A stretch of DNA of 64,000 nt from CAVTLG01 sp963735495. GTDB lineage: Bacteria; Chloroflexota; Ktedonobacteria; Ktedonobacterales; Ktedonobacteraceae. The notes beneath the pieces are model-generated. The model did no database searches and was not told the DNA's origin. It saw nothing but the letters and a program-made list of their open reading frames with translations. The stretch covers positions 124,001-188,000 of the forward strand of contig CAVTLG010000014.1 in assembly GCA_963735495.1 (NCBI GenBank), read 5' to 3'. The translations under genes and the position numbers were made by a program. Shown piece after piece: positions 1 to 7,485 of the stretch (position 1 is its first letter; every line of letters begins with the position of its first letter).

Positions 1-2
1 CG

Positions 3-62
3 CCAGACGTGCCAGATCTGCTGGCCAACGTCATTCGCGTGCAGCAGCGTTTCGGGTTATAG
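3..62 (+). CDS. C-terminal end of an unidentified protein (partial)
   Basis: An open frame enters from the left edge and ends at a TAG at 60-62. It encodes about 19 residues ending in RVQQRFGL. The length is too short to assign a family. It lies on the same strand as the iscA-like gene, but a good promoter lies between them, so the two are probably separate transcription units. It is called only because the frame is open to the edge and no other frame reads as protein. Confidence 0.4.
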   Translation, partial: PDVPDLLANVIRVQQRFGL

Positions 63-76
63 CGGTGTACTTTTCC

Positions 77-105
77 TTGACGCTTCATTTTTTGTAGTTT
101 ATAAT
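77..105 (+). promoter_or_regulatory. Sigma-70-type promoter of the iscA-like gene
   Basis: TTGACG at 77-82 and a perfect TATAAT at 100-105 are separated by 17 bases. The start codon of the Fe-S carrier gene is about 90 bases downstream, with a GGAGAGG Shine-Dalgarno just before it. Confidence 0.65.
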
Positions 106-193
106 AGCCACAAGGACAGTTGTAATAACAACATCTGATCTATCTACAATAGCAGGGGCTGAGTAGTCAACCCCTTTGGAGAGGTGAATTGAT

Positions 194-595
194 ATGATTG
201 AGCAGGACCAGCAGCCGGCGATTGAGACGTCTGTAATCACGATTACCCCAACTGCCGCTGAGAAAGTTCGTGACCTGATTAAACAGGAAAACGACCCGAG
301 CCTGGGTTTGCGCATCTTTGTCGCCAGCGGTGGTTGCTCCGGCCTCCAATACGGTATGACTCTCGATGAAGAGCAAGAGGGTGATACTGCTATTCCTTTT
401 GGGGACTTCAAGGTTTTCGTTGATGACATTAGTATCGGCTATATTGCTGGTAGTGAAGTTGACTACGTCGATAGCCTGATGGGTGCTGGCTTTACGGTCA
501 ACAATCCCAACGCTGTCTCTGGCTGCGGTTGTGGGCAATCTTTCAAGACTGCTGAAGGCGGTGGCGAGTCGCGTAGCTGTGGTTGTGGCCACTAA
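194..595 (+). CDS. IscA/ErpA-type iron-sulfur cluster assembly protein
   Basis: This 133-residue protein is an A-type Fe-S carrier, a cytoplasmic scaffold that receives a cluster and passes it to apoproteins. The three family cysteines are present: Cys48 in SGGCSGLQYG, and Cys111 and Cys113 in GCGCG. The central VDxxSxxYxxGxxVDYVDSLMGAGF stretch is also typical. The tail after GCGCG is longer than usual (about 20 residues, Gly/Ser rich) and ends with a second Cys pair, CGCGH, which could be an extra metal ligand site (inference). The ATG is preceded by GGAGAGG at a good distance. No isc or suf partners are adjacent, so it is a stand-alone carrier here. The paralogue (IscA, ErpA or SufA) cannot be decided from sequence alone. 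Confidence 0.93.
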   Translation: MIEQDQQPAIETSVITITPTAAEKVRDLIKQENDPSLGLRIFVASGGCSGLQYGMTLDEEQEGDTAIPFGDFKVFVDDISIGYIAGSEVDYVDSLMGAGFTVNNPNAVSGCGCGQSFKTAEGGGESRSCGCGH

Positions 596-645
596 GCACA
601 ATCTCGTGTAGCAGCCGACTGGCTTGTGACGCACATGTGAAAAAG

Positions 646-700
646 AAGCGTGTTCCTGGCGTGATATATGTTGTATACTTTGTCAGGAACACGCTTTTTT
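646..700 (+). terminator. Rho-independent terminator after the iscA-like gene
   Basis: AAGCGTGTTCCTG (646-658) pairs perfectly with CAGGAACACGCTT (684-696), and the stem runs into a T6 tract. It lies 50 bases after the iscA-like stop codon. Confidence 0.85.
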
Positions 701-736
701 ATTGTGTCTTACCATCTGCTAGCAAGAGGAGTGTCT

Positions 737-970
737 ATGAGCAGACGTATCGCACACCGACCTCACTACCGTTCGACCCAACAACTTGTACTGTCCACTA
801 CGCCATCCGCTCGGAAAAGCTTTTTCAATGCCCGTTGGACATATCGCCGCCAGAAACCTGTGTATGAGCAACACACACCAGGTTCCAGCCTCTCTCGTAT
901 TCCACTGCAATATCGCTTGATGCAGCAGATCATCGTGTATCCGCTGGCTCTACCCGCATTCTCGGCGTAA
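737..970 (+). CDS. Small basic hypothetical protein
   Basis: This 77-residue reading frame starts at an ATG with AAGAGGAG six bases upstream, which is the main reason to accept it. The product is rich in Arg, His and Gln in its first half and hydrophobic at the end (QQIIVYPLALPAFSA). I recognise no domain. It follows the terminator of the iscA-like gene and precedes the P450 region. It could be a chance frame. Confidence 0.4.
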   Translation: MSRRIAHRPHYRSTQQLVLSTTPSARKSFFNARWTYRRQKPVYEQHTPGSSLSRIPLQYRLMQQIIVYPLALPAFSA

Positions 971-1016
971 TGGGGTAATTTTCAGCCTAAGGGTATTAAG
1001 ATAACCTTGCATAAAG

Positions 1017-1041
1017 TACTACATTGCAATATTATGTAGTA
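1017..1041. promoter_or_regulatory. Short inverted repeat upstream of the P450 gene
   Basis: TACTACAT (1017-1024) and ATGTAGTA (1034-1041) form a perfect 8-base inverted repeat with a 9-base AT-rich spacer, about 90 bases before the P450 start. The form suits a dimeric repressor site, but no regulator gene is adjacent. Function is inferred. Confidence 0.3.
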
Positions 1042-1130
1042 GTTAGCTATTTAATCTCTATTCGGTATTTCGACTATGAGAAGTATTGCATAAGTAGCAG
1101 GATGAAAGAGCTTGAAAGGATAGGTTATTC

Positions 1131-2489
1131 GTGGATACCATTACTGTGGGAAAAGAATCCACTCACATGCCCTTACCTCCGGTCGTTTCGGGGCTTCCCG
1201 TATTGGGCAATGTGCAGGAATTGCTGAAAGACCCGTTGATGTTCATGCTGCGTGGCTATCAACAATACGGACCTATTTTCAGAGCGCGTGCGTTTAATCT
1301 AGAGTACACGATTCTGGCCGGTCTCGCTGCCAATCAATTTGTGACTCATGAAGGTAAGGACCTCTTGACGGTCAAGGAAGTCTATTCAGGCGTGACAATT
1401 GGCATGAAAACCGATCACTTTCTGCTGAGTCTCGATGGTGAAAAACATAGGGCACTACGCAAGGTTCTACGGCGTGGCTACTCAAAAACGGCAATTGCGC
1501 CGTCTGTGCCTATGCTGATGCAACTTACACAGAATATGGTGCGAACCTGGCAAAAAGACGAGCGCATTCTTGTCGTCCCTGCTATGAAAAGGCTGATCAC
1601 GAGTCAATTAGGCAACGTATTATTACATTACGATCCTGAGGGGTATTTCCAGGACCTCCAGAAATTCTTTACGATCACAGCTGAAACTTCCACTAGCCAT
1701 CAGTTACCAATGTTTGTCTTAAAACTCCCCACATTTCGTCGCACGCAGGCGCGGGTATTTCAGTTAGTTGATGAGGTTTTAGCTGCCCATAAAAACGCCC
1801 CCAACAAGCCAGAGCAGCGTACGCTCGTTGATGATGTGCTGGAGGCCGTCGATGAATATGGCAACGCTTATCCGCCAGATTTTTTACGCGCAGCGATTAT
1901 CGGAACCTATATTGCTGGCATCGATACAGTGGCTCTGACCTGTAGCTTTGCGCTGTATGCCTTGCTGAAGCATCCCGGTGTTTGGGAGCGTGTTTCAGCA
2001 GAGGTGCGCTCGGTATTCAGTCAGACACCTGCCCCAACGATGCAAGATTTCAAGCGCATGAAAGTGCTGCATGCCGCGACATTGGAGATTTTACGCTATT
2101 ATCCTGTGGGACCCGGTATACCGCGTACGGCTGCGGATAGCTTTGAATTTGAAGGATATAGAGTTCCTAAGGGCGCAAATGTGTTAGTGGGAACTGCTGT
2201 GACCCATTTCTTGCCGCAGTTTTTTCCCGATCCGATGACGTTTGATATTGATCGCTATATCGAACCGCGACACGAGCATCACCAGCCGAACGTGTTCGCA
2301 CCCTTTACCGTGGGTGAACATACCTGTCTTGGCGCAGGTATGGCCGAAATTCAAGTCATGGCGACGCTCGCGGCGATTATCAACGCCGTAGATTTACAGC
2401 TTGACCCATCCGATTTTGTTGTGCAACTAAAAACAGCACCCAGTCGCGGACCAAAGCCGAATTTAGCCGTGCGCATCAAGGCGTCTTGA
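1131..2489 (+). CDS. Cytochrome P450
   Basis: A 452-residue haem-thiolate monooxygenase. The landmarks are all there in order: the I-helix AGIDT motif near residue 264 (the A/G-G-x-D/E-T oxygen-activation motif), the K-helix EILR (ExxR) near 319, a PxxF/R-like segment, and the haem loop FAPFTVGEHTCLGAG with the proximal Cys near 399. No membrane anchor is seen, so it is a soluble bacterial-type P450. The start is a GTG (encoding MDTITVG) with AAAGGATAGG upstream; an in-frame ATG at residue 12 is an alternative. No ferredoxin or reductase partner is adjacent, so electrons must come from elsewhere. The general look (a 12-residue polar N-terminus before PLPPVVSGLPVLGN) fits class-I-like or CYP120-like bacterial P450s; the substrate cannot be inferred. 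Confidence 0.94.
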   Translation: MDTITVGKESTHMPLPPVVSGLPVLGNVQELLKDPLMFMLRGYQQYGPIFRARAFNLEYTILAGLAANQFVTHEGKDLLTVKEVYSGVTIGMKTDHFLLSLDGEKHRALRKVLRRGYSKTAIAPSVPMLMQLTQNMVRTWQKDERILVVPAMKRLITSQLGNVLLHYDPEGYFQDLQKFFTITAETSTSHQLPMFVLKLPTFRRTQARVFQLVDEVLAAHKNAPNKPEQRTLVDDVLEAVDEYGNAYPPDFLRAAIIGTYIAGIDTVALTCSFALYALLKHPGVWERVSAEVRSVFSQTPAPTMQDFKRMKVLHAATLEILRYYPVGPGIPRTAADSFEFEGYRVPKGANVLVGTAVTHFLPQFFPDPMTFDIDRYIEPRHEHHQPNVFAPFTVGEHTCLGAGMAEIQVMATLAAIINAVDLQLDPSDFVVQLKTAPSRGPKPNLAVRIKAS

Positions 2490-2500
2490 TCAATAGTATG

Positions 2501-2914
2501 CTATGTTCCTGCATCGTCGGTGTCCGTGTCGTCGGACGATGTGCCCTCGCCTGTATCCAACAGGCGTCTCACCAGTCCGGGCATGTCGCTGGCGAACTTT
2601 GAGTTGGCGACCACCTTTTGCGCGCCAGCCTGACGCGCCTTTGCTCTGGCCTCCAGATCCATGTGTGAACCAAAGGCCAGCACCGGAAGGTTGTGAGCGC
2701 GCGCTGTACGAATAGCCGCCTCCCAATCGACGTCTTTTAGCGCGATATCGACGATGATCAGCGCAGGCGCTGTCGCGTCAGTGGCCTGTAACGCCTGCTC
2801 AAAGGCCGCGAGCGTGCGTACCGTTGTCGCGTTCATATCATGGTGGCGCAACGTATCGCGGATCTTGACGGCAAAAAACAAATCTTTTTCCAGCGCGAGA
2901 ATAGCTATTGCCAC
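2501..2914 (-). CDS. Response-regulator receiver-like protein
   Basis: This 137-residue single-domain protein has a CheY-like fold pattern: an initial beta strand (MAIAILALEKDLFF), the strand ending in the likely phospho-Asp (ALIIVDIA), the beta-4 strand VLAFGSH and the beta-5 segment QKVVANSKF. The first acidic pocket is largely missing (LEKD instead of DD), and the conserved Lys after beta 5 is replaced by Asn. This suggests a degenerate or phosphorylation-independent receiver. The C-terminal tail is Asp/Thr-rich. The start is GTG with AAGGAA upstream. It is followed on the same strand by no output domain, and it sits just downstream of the half-CDGSH gene, with which it may form an operon transcribed leftwards. 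Confidence 0.7.
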   Translation of the reverse strand: MAIAILALEKDLFFAVKIRDTLRHHDMNATTVRTLAAFEQALQATDATAPALIIVDIALKDVDWEAAIRTARAHNLPVLAFGSHMDLEARAKARQAGAQKVVANSKFASDMPGLVRRLLDTGEGTSSDDTDTDDAGT

Positions 2915-2938
2915 GGTGCGATTCCTTCAGTCAATCAA

Positions 2939-3472
2939 CTAATCTTCGGTACTTTCATAGACTGGTCGGCGGAACTGGTCGCCCAATTCCTGGTTAATAA
3001 TGGCGATGTCGCTATAGAGGTCGGGCGTCAGTACATGGTGGGAACCATCGCAGTATGGCTTATCACACTTCTTGGCGTGACTTGTCTCAAAGACCAGGTT
3101 GCCATTCTGCACCGTCATCCAGATATGCCTGCGCGAATAGCCATCGCCCCACTTGAGGATCAGTCCGTCCTTGTATTCGTCGAAGCGTCCTTGCCCGTAG
3201 AGGAAATCGCGATTAAACAGGTTCAACACATCGCGTACTCTGCTGGCATTGATGACACGCGCGGTTTCGGGAGACATCTGTGTAGTTGCTTCCTGTGCCA
3301 GATCTTCTGGTGGAATATGCAGGGCGCGCGAGGAATGTTGTTCTTCACGGATCATCTGTTGAATCATCTGACCTTCTGTGTCGCTCAGCCCGTGTCCCTG
3401 TCCCAGGATGGGAGCTTTCCCTGTCTGTTGTTGGCCGCGATTGGATGTATTTTCAGATCTATTATCAGGCAC
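2939..3472 (-). CDS. Hypothetical protein with a half CDGSH-type motif
   Basis: I chose the GTG start because AGGAG lies seven bases upstream, while the ATG six bases earlier is only one base from the same Shine-Dalgarno. The first 60 residues are polar and probably disordered (many Gln, Ser, Asn). The C-terminal half is globular, with RRHIWMTVQNGNLVF followed by CDKPYCDGSHH near residue 141. P-x-C-D-G-S-H is the second half of the iron-sulfur CDGSH signature, but the first half (C-x-C-x2-S) is replaced by T-S-H. The CDGSH family binds a 2Fe-2S cluster by three Cys and one His; whether this protein does is unknown. The receiver-like gene follows after 24 bases. Confidence 0.6.
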   Translation of the reverse strand: MPDNRSENTSNRGQQQTGKAPILGQGHGLSDTEGQMIQQMIREEQHSSRALHIPPEDLAQEATTQMSPETARVINASRVRDVLNLFNRDFLYGQGRFDEYKDGLILKWGDGYSRRHIWMTVQNGNLVFETSHAKKCDKPYCDGSHHVLTPDLYSDIAIINQELGDQFRRPVYESTED

Positions 3473-3620
3473 GATCATACTCCTTGCTAAGCACTTTCTT
3501 TCCGCCGTATAATTTGCTCTTCCGTATTTTAAAACGGGTATATGCATAGCTTACAACTTCCTGCCAGTGGCTTACAAGTTCCTCAGGGGAAGCCTGCATA
3601 GTGACCAGCACGCATGCAGA

Positions 3621-3649
3621 TTGACATTTCTTGCGCTCCGTGCTATCCT
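3621..3649 (+). promoter_or_regulatory. Promoter of the rpsP operon
   Basis: TTGACA (3621-3626) and TATCCT (3644-3649) are spaced by 17 bases, 75 bases before the rpsP start. Confidence 0.6.
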
Positions 3650-3723
3650 AGCGCTAAATCAATTGACCCTTTCAGTAATTACAGACCCCGTAGTTTATGG
3701 GGCAGAGGTGGAATTAAAAAAGC

Positions 3724-4023
3724 ATGAGTGTCAAAATTCGTTTGAAACGTACGGGGATGAAGAAAGCCCCTAGCTATCGTGTCGTCATTGCCGACGCGCG
3801 CTCTCCTCGTGATGGCCGTATCATCGAGAACATCGGTTGGTATAATCCGCGCGTTGAACCTTCTGCGATCCATATTGATGAGGAAAAGGCTCTGAGCTGG
3901 CTGAGGCATGGCGCGCAGCCGAGCGAATCAGTCGCTATGTTGCTCAAGCGTATTGGTGTGCTTGACCGTTTCACGCAGGAAAAAGCTGCTACTCGTCAGG
4001 CCGCTACGCCCGTTCAGGAATAG
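3724..4023 (+). CDS. rpsP: 30S ribosomal protein S16
   Basis: This 99-residue protein has the canonical S16 beginning (VKIRLKRTGMKKAPSYRVVIADARSPRDGR) and the IENIGWYNP and ALSWLRHGAQPSESV segments, so the assignment is firm. It binds 16S rRNA early in assembly of the small subunit. A short Ala/Gln-rich tail extends beyond the core. GGCAGAGGTGG lies before the ATG. It opens a three-gene cluster with the KH protein (23-base gap) and RimM, the usual bacterial order; trmD, which often follows, is absent here. Confidence 0.98.
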   Translation: MSVKIRLKRTGMKKAPSYRVVIADARSPRDGRIIENIGWYNPRVEPSAIHIDEEKALSWLRHGAQPSESVAMLLKRIGVLDRFTQEKAATRQAATPVQE

Positions 4024-4046
4024 CTGAAGTAAGGGTAGGTAAACCT

Positions 4047-4277
4047 ATGCGGAAATTGATTGAGTATGTTGCTCAGTCACTGGTAGATGATCCCGCTGCT
4101 GTACAGGTGCAAGAGGTGCGCAATGACCGCAATGCCCTGGTGCTTGAGCTGCATGTCGCGGCGGACGATTTCGGCAAAGTAATTGGTCGCCAGGGGCGTG
4201 TTGCCAAGGCTATGCGTACACTTTTGCGCGCAGGTGGCACACGTGAGGGTCGCCATACTTCTTTAGAGATTCTGTAA
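4047..4277 (+). CDS. khpA: KH-domain RNA-binding protein KhpA
   Basis: A 76-residue single KH domain with the RNA-binding loop G-R-Q-G in DFGKVIGRQGRVAKAMRTLL. Proteins of this family lie between rpsP and rimM in many bacteria. In Firmicutes they work with KhpB (EloR/Jag) in RNA binding and cell elongation; no KhpB is in the window. Length and context both fit the family, and the start is supported by GGTAGG upstream. Confidence 0.95.
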   Translation: MRKLIEYVAQSLVDDPAAVQVQEVRNDRNALVLELHVAADDFGKVIGRQGRVAKAMRTLLRAGGTREGRHTSLEIL

Positions 4278-4325
4278 AGAAGCGGCTGTGCCGTAGTCAG
4301 GCTAAACTATAGAGAGCAAGCAAGC

Positions 4326-4877
4326 ATGTCAACAAAAGACGCGTCAGAGTGGGCTACTATCGGAAAAATAGTGGCCCCTTTTGGTATACGTGGGGAGCTT
4401 AAAGTGTTTCCTTTAAGCGATATCCCTGACCGTTTTGCTACGCTGGAAACGGTGTATCTTGGTCCAGAGGCGTCGCCCTATCGCATAGAGAGCGTACGGC
4501 CCTATAAGGGAGAGATGCTGCTGCTCAAACTGGCGCATATTGATGATGCGACGACAGCAGAGAGCTTACGCAGCGCTGACCTGCTTATTCCTTTGAGTGA
4601 ACTGGCAAAGTTGCCGCCCGACTTCTATTATCAGCATGATATCTTAGGTTTGCGTGTTCTGCGTTTAAATGGGGACGAAGTGGGAGTCATTGCTGATATT
4701 ATGGTGACGGGAGGAAACGATGTCTACGTTGTAAAGGCGAGCAGTGGCAAGCAGTTTCTTATCCCGGCCATTAAAGATGTCGTGAAGCAGATTGACCTGC
4801 TGCGTCATGTGATGTATATTGATCCTATGCAGGGGCTGTTGGACGATGATGCGATAGTTGATGGTCAGATAGAGTAG
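4326..4877 (+). CDS. rimM: Ribosome maturation factor RimM
   Basis: The 183-residue protein begins with the family N-terminal motif ATIGKIVAPFGIRGELKVFPLSD. It has the PRC-barrel half from about residue 95 (DFYYQHDILGLRVLRLNGDEVGVIADIM) and the characteristic NDVYVV and LIPAIKDVVKQID segments. RimM assists 30S assembly near S19 and the 16S 3' domain. It lies 48 bases after khpA and closes the rpsP cluster. Confidence 0.97.
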   Translation: MSTKDASEWATIGKIVAPFGIRGELKVFPLSDIPDRFATLETVYLGPEASPYRIESVRPYKGEMLLLKLAHIDDATTAESLRSADLLIPLSELAKLPPDFYYQHDILGLRVLRLNGDEVGVIADIMVTGGNDVYVVKASSGKQFLIPAIKDVVKQIDLLRHVMYIDPMQGLLDDDAIVDGQIE

Positions 4878-5060
4878 GAGGTCGCGTCTCATCATATATC
4901 TATGCAGACCGGGCAGAACGAACTGAGCGCTTGTTTTGTTCCCAATGGTAGAGGTTATTGAAACTGCCCAAAGTTTTCGGACGTGTAATGAGTACATAAT
5001 GTTGAAAACCGTCGTTGCGTTAAGAATGACGCGTCACAGTATTTTGTAGGGAGGTGTCCC

Positions 5061-5288
5061 ATGTCCGACCGTATCCCGACTCTTGCTGATGTATGTAGTG
5101 CGATAGCCGAAGGCCGCCTGGCAGTTGCCAGCGATGGCTCTGTGTACCAGGTGAATGCACTGGAGTTGCGTCGCTACTTCAACAAGCATCTTGCTCTACC
5201 TGCTCTTTCTTTTGCGAACTTGCTGGCCGCTACTTATACCGATGGAAGTGAGTGGTCTGCCTCTAATTTCTGTCATATGGGCCAGTGA
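5061..5288 (+). CDS. Small hypothetical protein
   Basis: A 75-residue protein with a strong Shine-Dalgarno (GGGAGGTG) before the ATG. The first part (IPTLADVCSAIAEGRLAVASDGSVYQVNALELRRYFNK) resembles a small DNA-binding or excisionase-like winged-helix layout, but the similarity is weak. A GGCC-agtga-GGCC stem followed by T7 overlaps its stop region and may act as a weak terminator. It is probably a real gene of unknown role. Confidence 0.55.
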   Translation: MSDRIPTLADVCSAIAEGRLAVASDGSVYQVNALELRRYFNKHLALPALSFANLLAATYTDGSEWSASNFCHMGQ

Positions 5289-5404
5289 GGCCGTTTTTTT
5301 ATGCCGTTGCGTTCGTCCTCATAAAGGACTATAATACGACCTGAACAGCAGCAGGTTATTCGTAAGTTTGCCTGTTTGCTTTCGTCGCTATTTCGTCTAT
5401 TTTG

Positions 5405-5523
5405 GGTCTCCATCCTTGCGGAGAAAACGTCAGGAAACCGGGTAGGGGCGTCACCTTGCGTGCGCCCTGGGGCGGAGGCGAGCGCCGCCCCTACCCGGTT
5501 TCCCCCGAATGGATGGAGAGCCC
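5405..5523. repeat. MITE-like palindrome, family A copy 1
   Basis: The outer arms CTCCATCC (5408-5415) and GGATGGAG (5511-5518) enclose inner arms of the form GGAAACCGGGTAGGGGCG and its complement. The core carries TCACCTTGCGTGCGCCC. Two further copies lie at 14973-15070 and 40834-40954. It has no coding capacity for a transposase, so it would have to be moved in trans. Confidence 0.75.
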
Positions 5524-5689
5524 ATATTTCTGCTCCTATGTATTTAGGAGGGAAATGGGTTGTTGCTCTTTCTTTGCGTGCAGGTACGTGTGCGCGAGCT
5601 GTTGTGCTCGTCGCGTTTCTGCATACATACAGGTAGTATCACGCAAGTGGACGCATGTTGTCGTGCTTGCTTGTAAGGGAAGGTCTTGC

Positions 5690-5932
5690 ATGGAGCCACT
5701 CGATTCAAATTATGTTGTGCAGCGAACGGAAGATCCTCGTGCGCGTTTTAACTGGTTGTTCATTATTCCGGGACTCGGTGCCGTCTGGTTGCTCTTTTTG
5801 CTTCTGGCGACTATTTTCCAGTGGTCCATCAGTGGTGCGATAGATTCTATCCTGGGTCTGATGATCCTGGCGTTCTTTGTCGTGGCTGGACTCTTGTTTT
5901 ATGCGCTGGCACCTCAGGCGAACAGGTCGTAG
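5690..5932 (+). CDS. Small two-TM membrane protein
   Basis: This 80-residue product has a polar start (MEPLDSNYVVQRTEDPRARFN) and two clear hydrophobic helices at about residues 21-43 (WLFIIPGLGAVWLLFLLLA) and 50-73 (LGLMILAFFVVAGLLFYA), ending APQANRS. AAGGGAAGG lies upstream of the ATG. I do not recognise a family. It stands alone between the repeat and the oppositely oriented binding-protein gene. Confidence 0.6.
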   Translation: MEPLDSNYVVQRTEDPRARFNWLFIIPGLGAVWLLFLLLATIFQWSISGAIDSILGLMILAFFVVAGLLFYALAPQANRS

Positions 5933-6018
5933 TGTAGCTGCAACGACACTATGTGGGGCGTAGCTGGTTATGCTATTGTATGCGCTTACGCCCTCGTGTT
6001 TTTTATATGCCTGTTTGT

Positions 6019-6981
6019 TTACGTCACCTGCTGCCAGGCGGCTCCATCGACTTCGAGGCCCAATTGTTCTCCCCAGAGTACCCTTGCTACTAATTCAGCC
6101 GACTCGACCAGTCGTGGTCCTGAGCGATTGAGGTAGGCGTTGCCGTCAATGGCATAGACCTGTCCTTGCTGAACGGCCTGTAATGATTGCCATTTGGGGT
6201 GCTGGCGCAGTAACGTGACGTCTGCCATGGTGCGCTCCAGCGTAAATCCGCACGGTGATAGTATCAGGACCGTGGGGTCTGCTGCCACGAGTTCCTCCCA
6301 CGTTAACCAGGGCGAGTGCATGCCGCTTTTGCCATAGAGATTCTTGCCATTCGCGTAGGCAACCAGTTCGGGTGTCCAGTTTCCGGCGGCCATTAGCGGG
6401 TCCAGCCATTCTAGCACGAGAACGCGTGGTACCTGGTTGCGTCTTTGCTGCTGGCTGAAGGCGCTGGTTCTCGTCTGTAACTGGTCCAGGCGTTGTTGAT
6501 AGGCTGCGACAAGGCGTCTGGCTTGTTCTGGCTGTGCCAATGCCTGGCCTACGCGTTGTACGTCTTCCCACACGTCAGACAATCTATAAGGTGAGAGCGA
6601 GATAATGCGCGGCTGGAGTCCTGTATATTGTCGTAGCGCTAGAGCAACGTCCCGCTCACTGACCGCGCAGACCTCGCACTGCATTTGAGTGAAGATCACG
6701 TCTGGTTGCAGTTCCTGGAGCAGGGCAACGTCGATTGCGTAAGGGCTGAGCGCTTGTAGGGCTGGCTCTTGCTGAGCAGCGTTGGCCCGTGCTAGCTGCT
6801 TGATTTGTGCGTCAATCTCGGCGCTACTGCCCTGTGTATTGATCTGTACCGTGCTCACTACTGGTACCCGCTGGATCTCTGGTGGATAATCGCACTCGTG
6901 TGAACGTCCCACCAATTGATCCAGGCAGCCGAGTGCGGCGATCATCTCTGTTGCGCCCGCCAGGAGAGAAACGATGCGCAT
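6019..6981 (-). CDS. Cobalamin/siderophore-type binding protein (BtuF-like)
   Basis: The 320-residue protein matches the two-lobed periplasmic binding-protein class III (BtuF/FhuD): an N-terminal lobe beginning MRIVSLLAGATEMIAALG, LVGRSHECDYP, the interlobe helix region around residues 140-170, and a C-terminal lobe with WLTWEELVAADPTVLILSPCGF and GQVYAIDGNAYLNRSGPRLVE. No signal peptide or lipobox is present, so it may be a cytoplasmic cobalamin-binding protein of the kind often annotated in this family. Cys-rich QMQCEVCAVSE around residue 100 is conserved in that subgroup. The ATG has AAAGGAG five bases upstream. No permease or ATPase is adjacent, so the transport partner is unknown. Confidence 0.85.
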   Translation of the reverse strand: MRIVSLLAGATEMIAALGCLDQLVGRSHECDYPPEIQRVPVVSTVQINTQGSSAEIDAQIKQLARANAAQQEPALQALSPYAIDVALLQELQPDVIFTQMQCEVCAVSERDVALALRQYTGLQPRIISLSPYRLSDVWEDVQRVGQALAQPEQARRLVAAYQQRLDQLQTRTSAFSQQQRRNQVPRVLVLEWLDPLMAAGNWTPELVAYANGKNLYGKSGMHSPWLTWEELVAADPTVLILSPCGFTLERTMADVTLLRQHPKWQSLQAVQQGQVYAIDGNAYLNRSGPRLVESAELVARVLWGEQLGLEVDGAAWQQVT

Positions 6982-7030
6982 GGTAGCTCCTTTCTTTGGC
7001 TCTTACGGTGATTTATGCTTCTAGTATATA

Positions 7031-7387
7031 ATGGCTGATATGTCTTATCCTATTGTCCACGTCAAAACAAGTGATGGTTTAATACTGCATGGCCTGCTTA
7101 CCGAGCCAGTGAAGCTTGCTAAAACCATTGACATCCATATTCATGGAGCAGGTGGCAATCTCACCTATTTTCAAAATATTCACGTGCCTATTTTGGGCGT
7201 TATCGGTGATCAAGACGAGAGTGAGTACACAGTGATACCAATCAAAGATGCGGTTGATTTACTCAAAACGGAGAATAGTCGAGCAGAGGTGTATCAAGTT
7301 GAAAATAGCAATCACGTGTTTAGCGGCAAGGAAGTGGAAGTAATAGCACTTATTGCTGATTTCATGCAACGTAACATTCTGGTATAG
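7031..7387 (+). pseudogene. Internally deleted alpha/beta hydrolase remnant
   Basis: The 118-residue frame joins the first strands of an alpha/beta hydrolase (VHVKTSDGLILHGLL, then the IHIHGAGGN oxyanion region) directly to the last quarter (VPILGVIGDQDE and ENSNHVFSGKEVEVIALIADFM). The Asp and His of the triad remain, but the nucleophile elbow G-x-S-x-G and the cap between them are missing. Relative to the usual 250-300 residues about 150 are lost, with the frame kept. No convincing Shine-Dalgarno precedes the ATG, so it is probably a decayed gene, although a short product is possible. Confidence 0.6.
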
Positions 7388-7424
7388 TACGGCTCCAGCG
7401 TTTTTGTTAAATTTGCAGCAAGTG

Positions 7425-7451
7425 AGGGACGAAGGAACACCTTGCGTCCCT
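7425..7451. terminator. Inverted repeat between convergent genes
   Basis: AGGGACGAAGG and CCTTGCGTCCCT pair with one bulged G and a 4-base loop. It lies in the 98-base gap between the hydrolase remnant and the convergent protease gene, so it may serve as a bidirectional stop. There is no clear T tract. Confidence 0.4.
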
Positions 7452-7485
7452 GAAGAATGTGGGTCGGGCGTTGTATGACTACTTC

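Noticed and set aside
583..867. Open frame overlapping the iscA terminator
   Set aside because: It begins inside the Fe-S carrier gene and crosses its terminator stem; the overlapping frame at 737 has a real Shine-Dalgarno.
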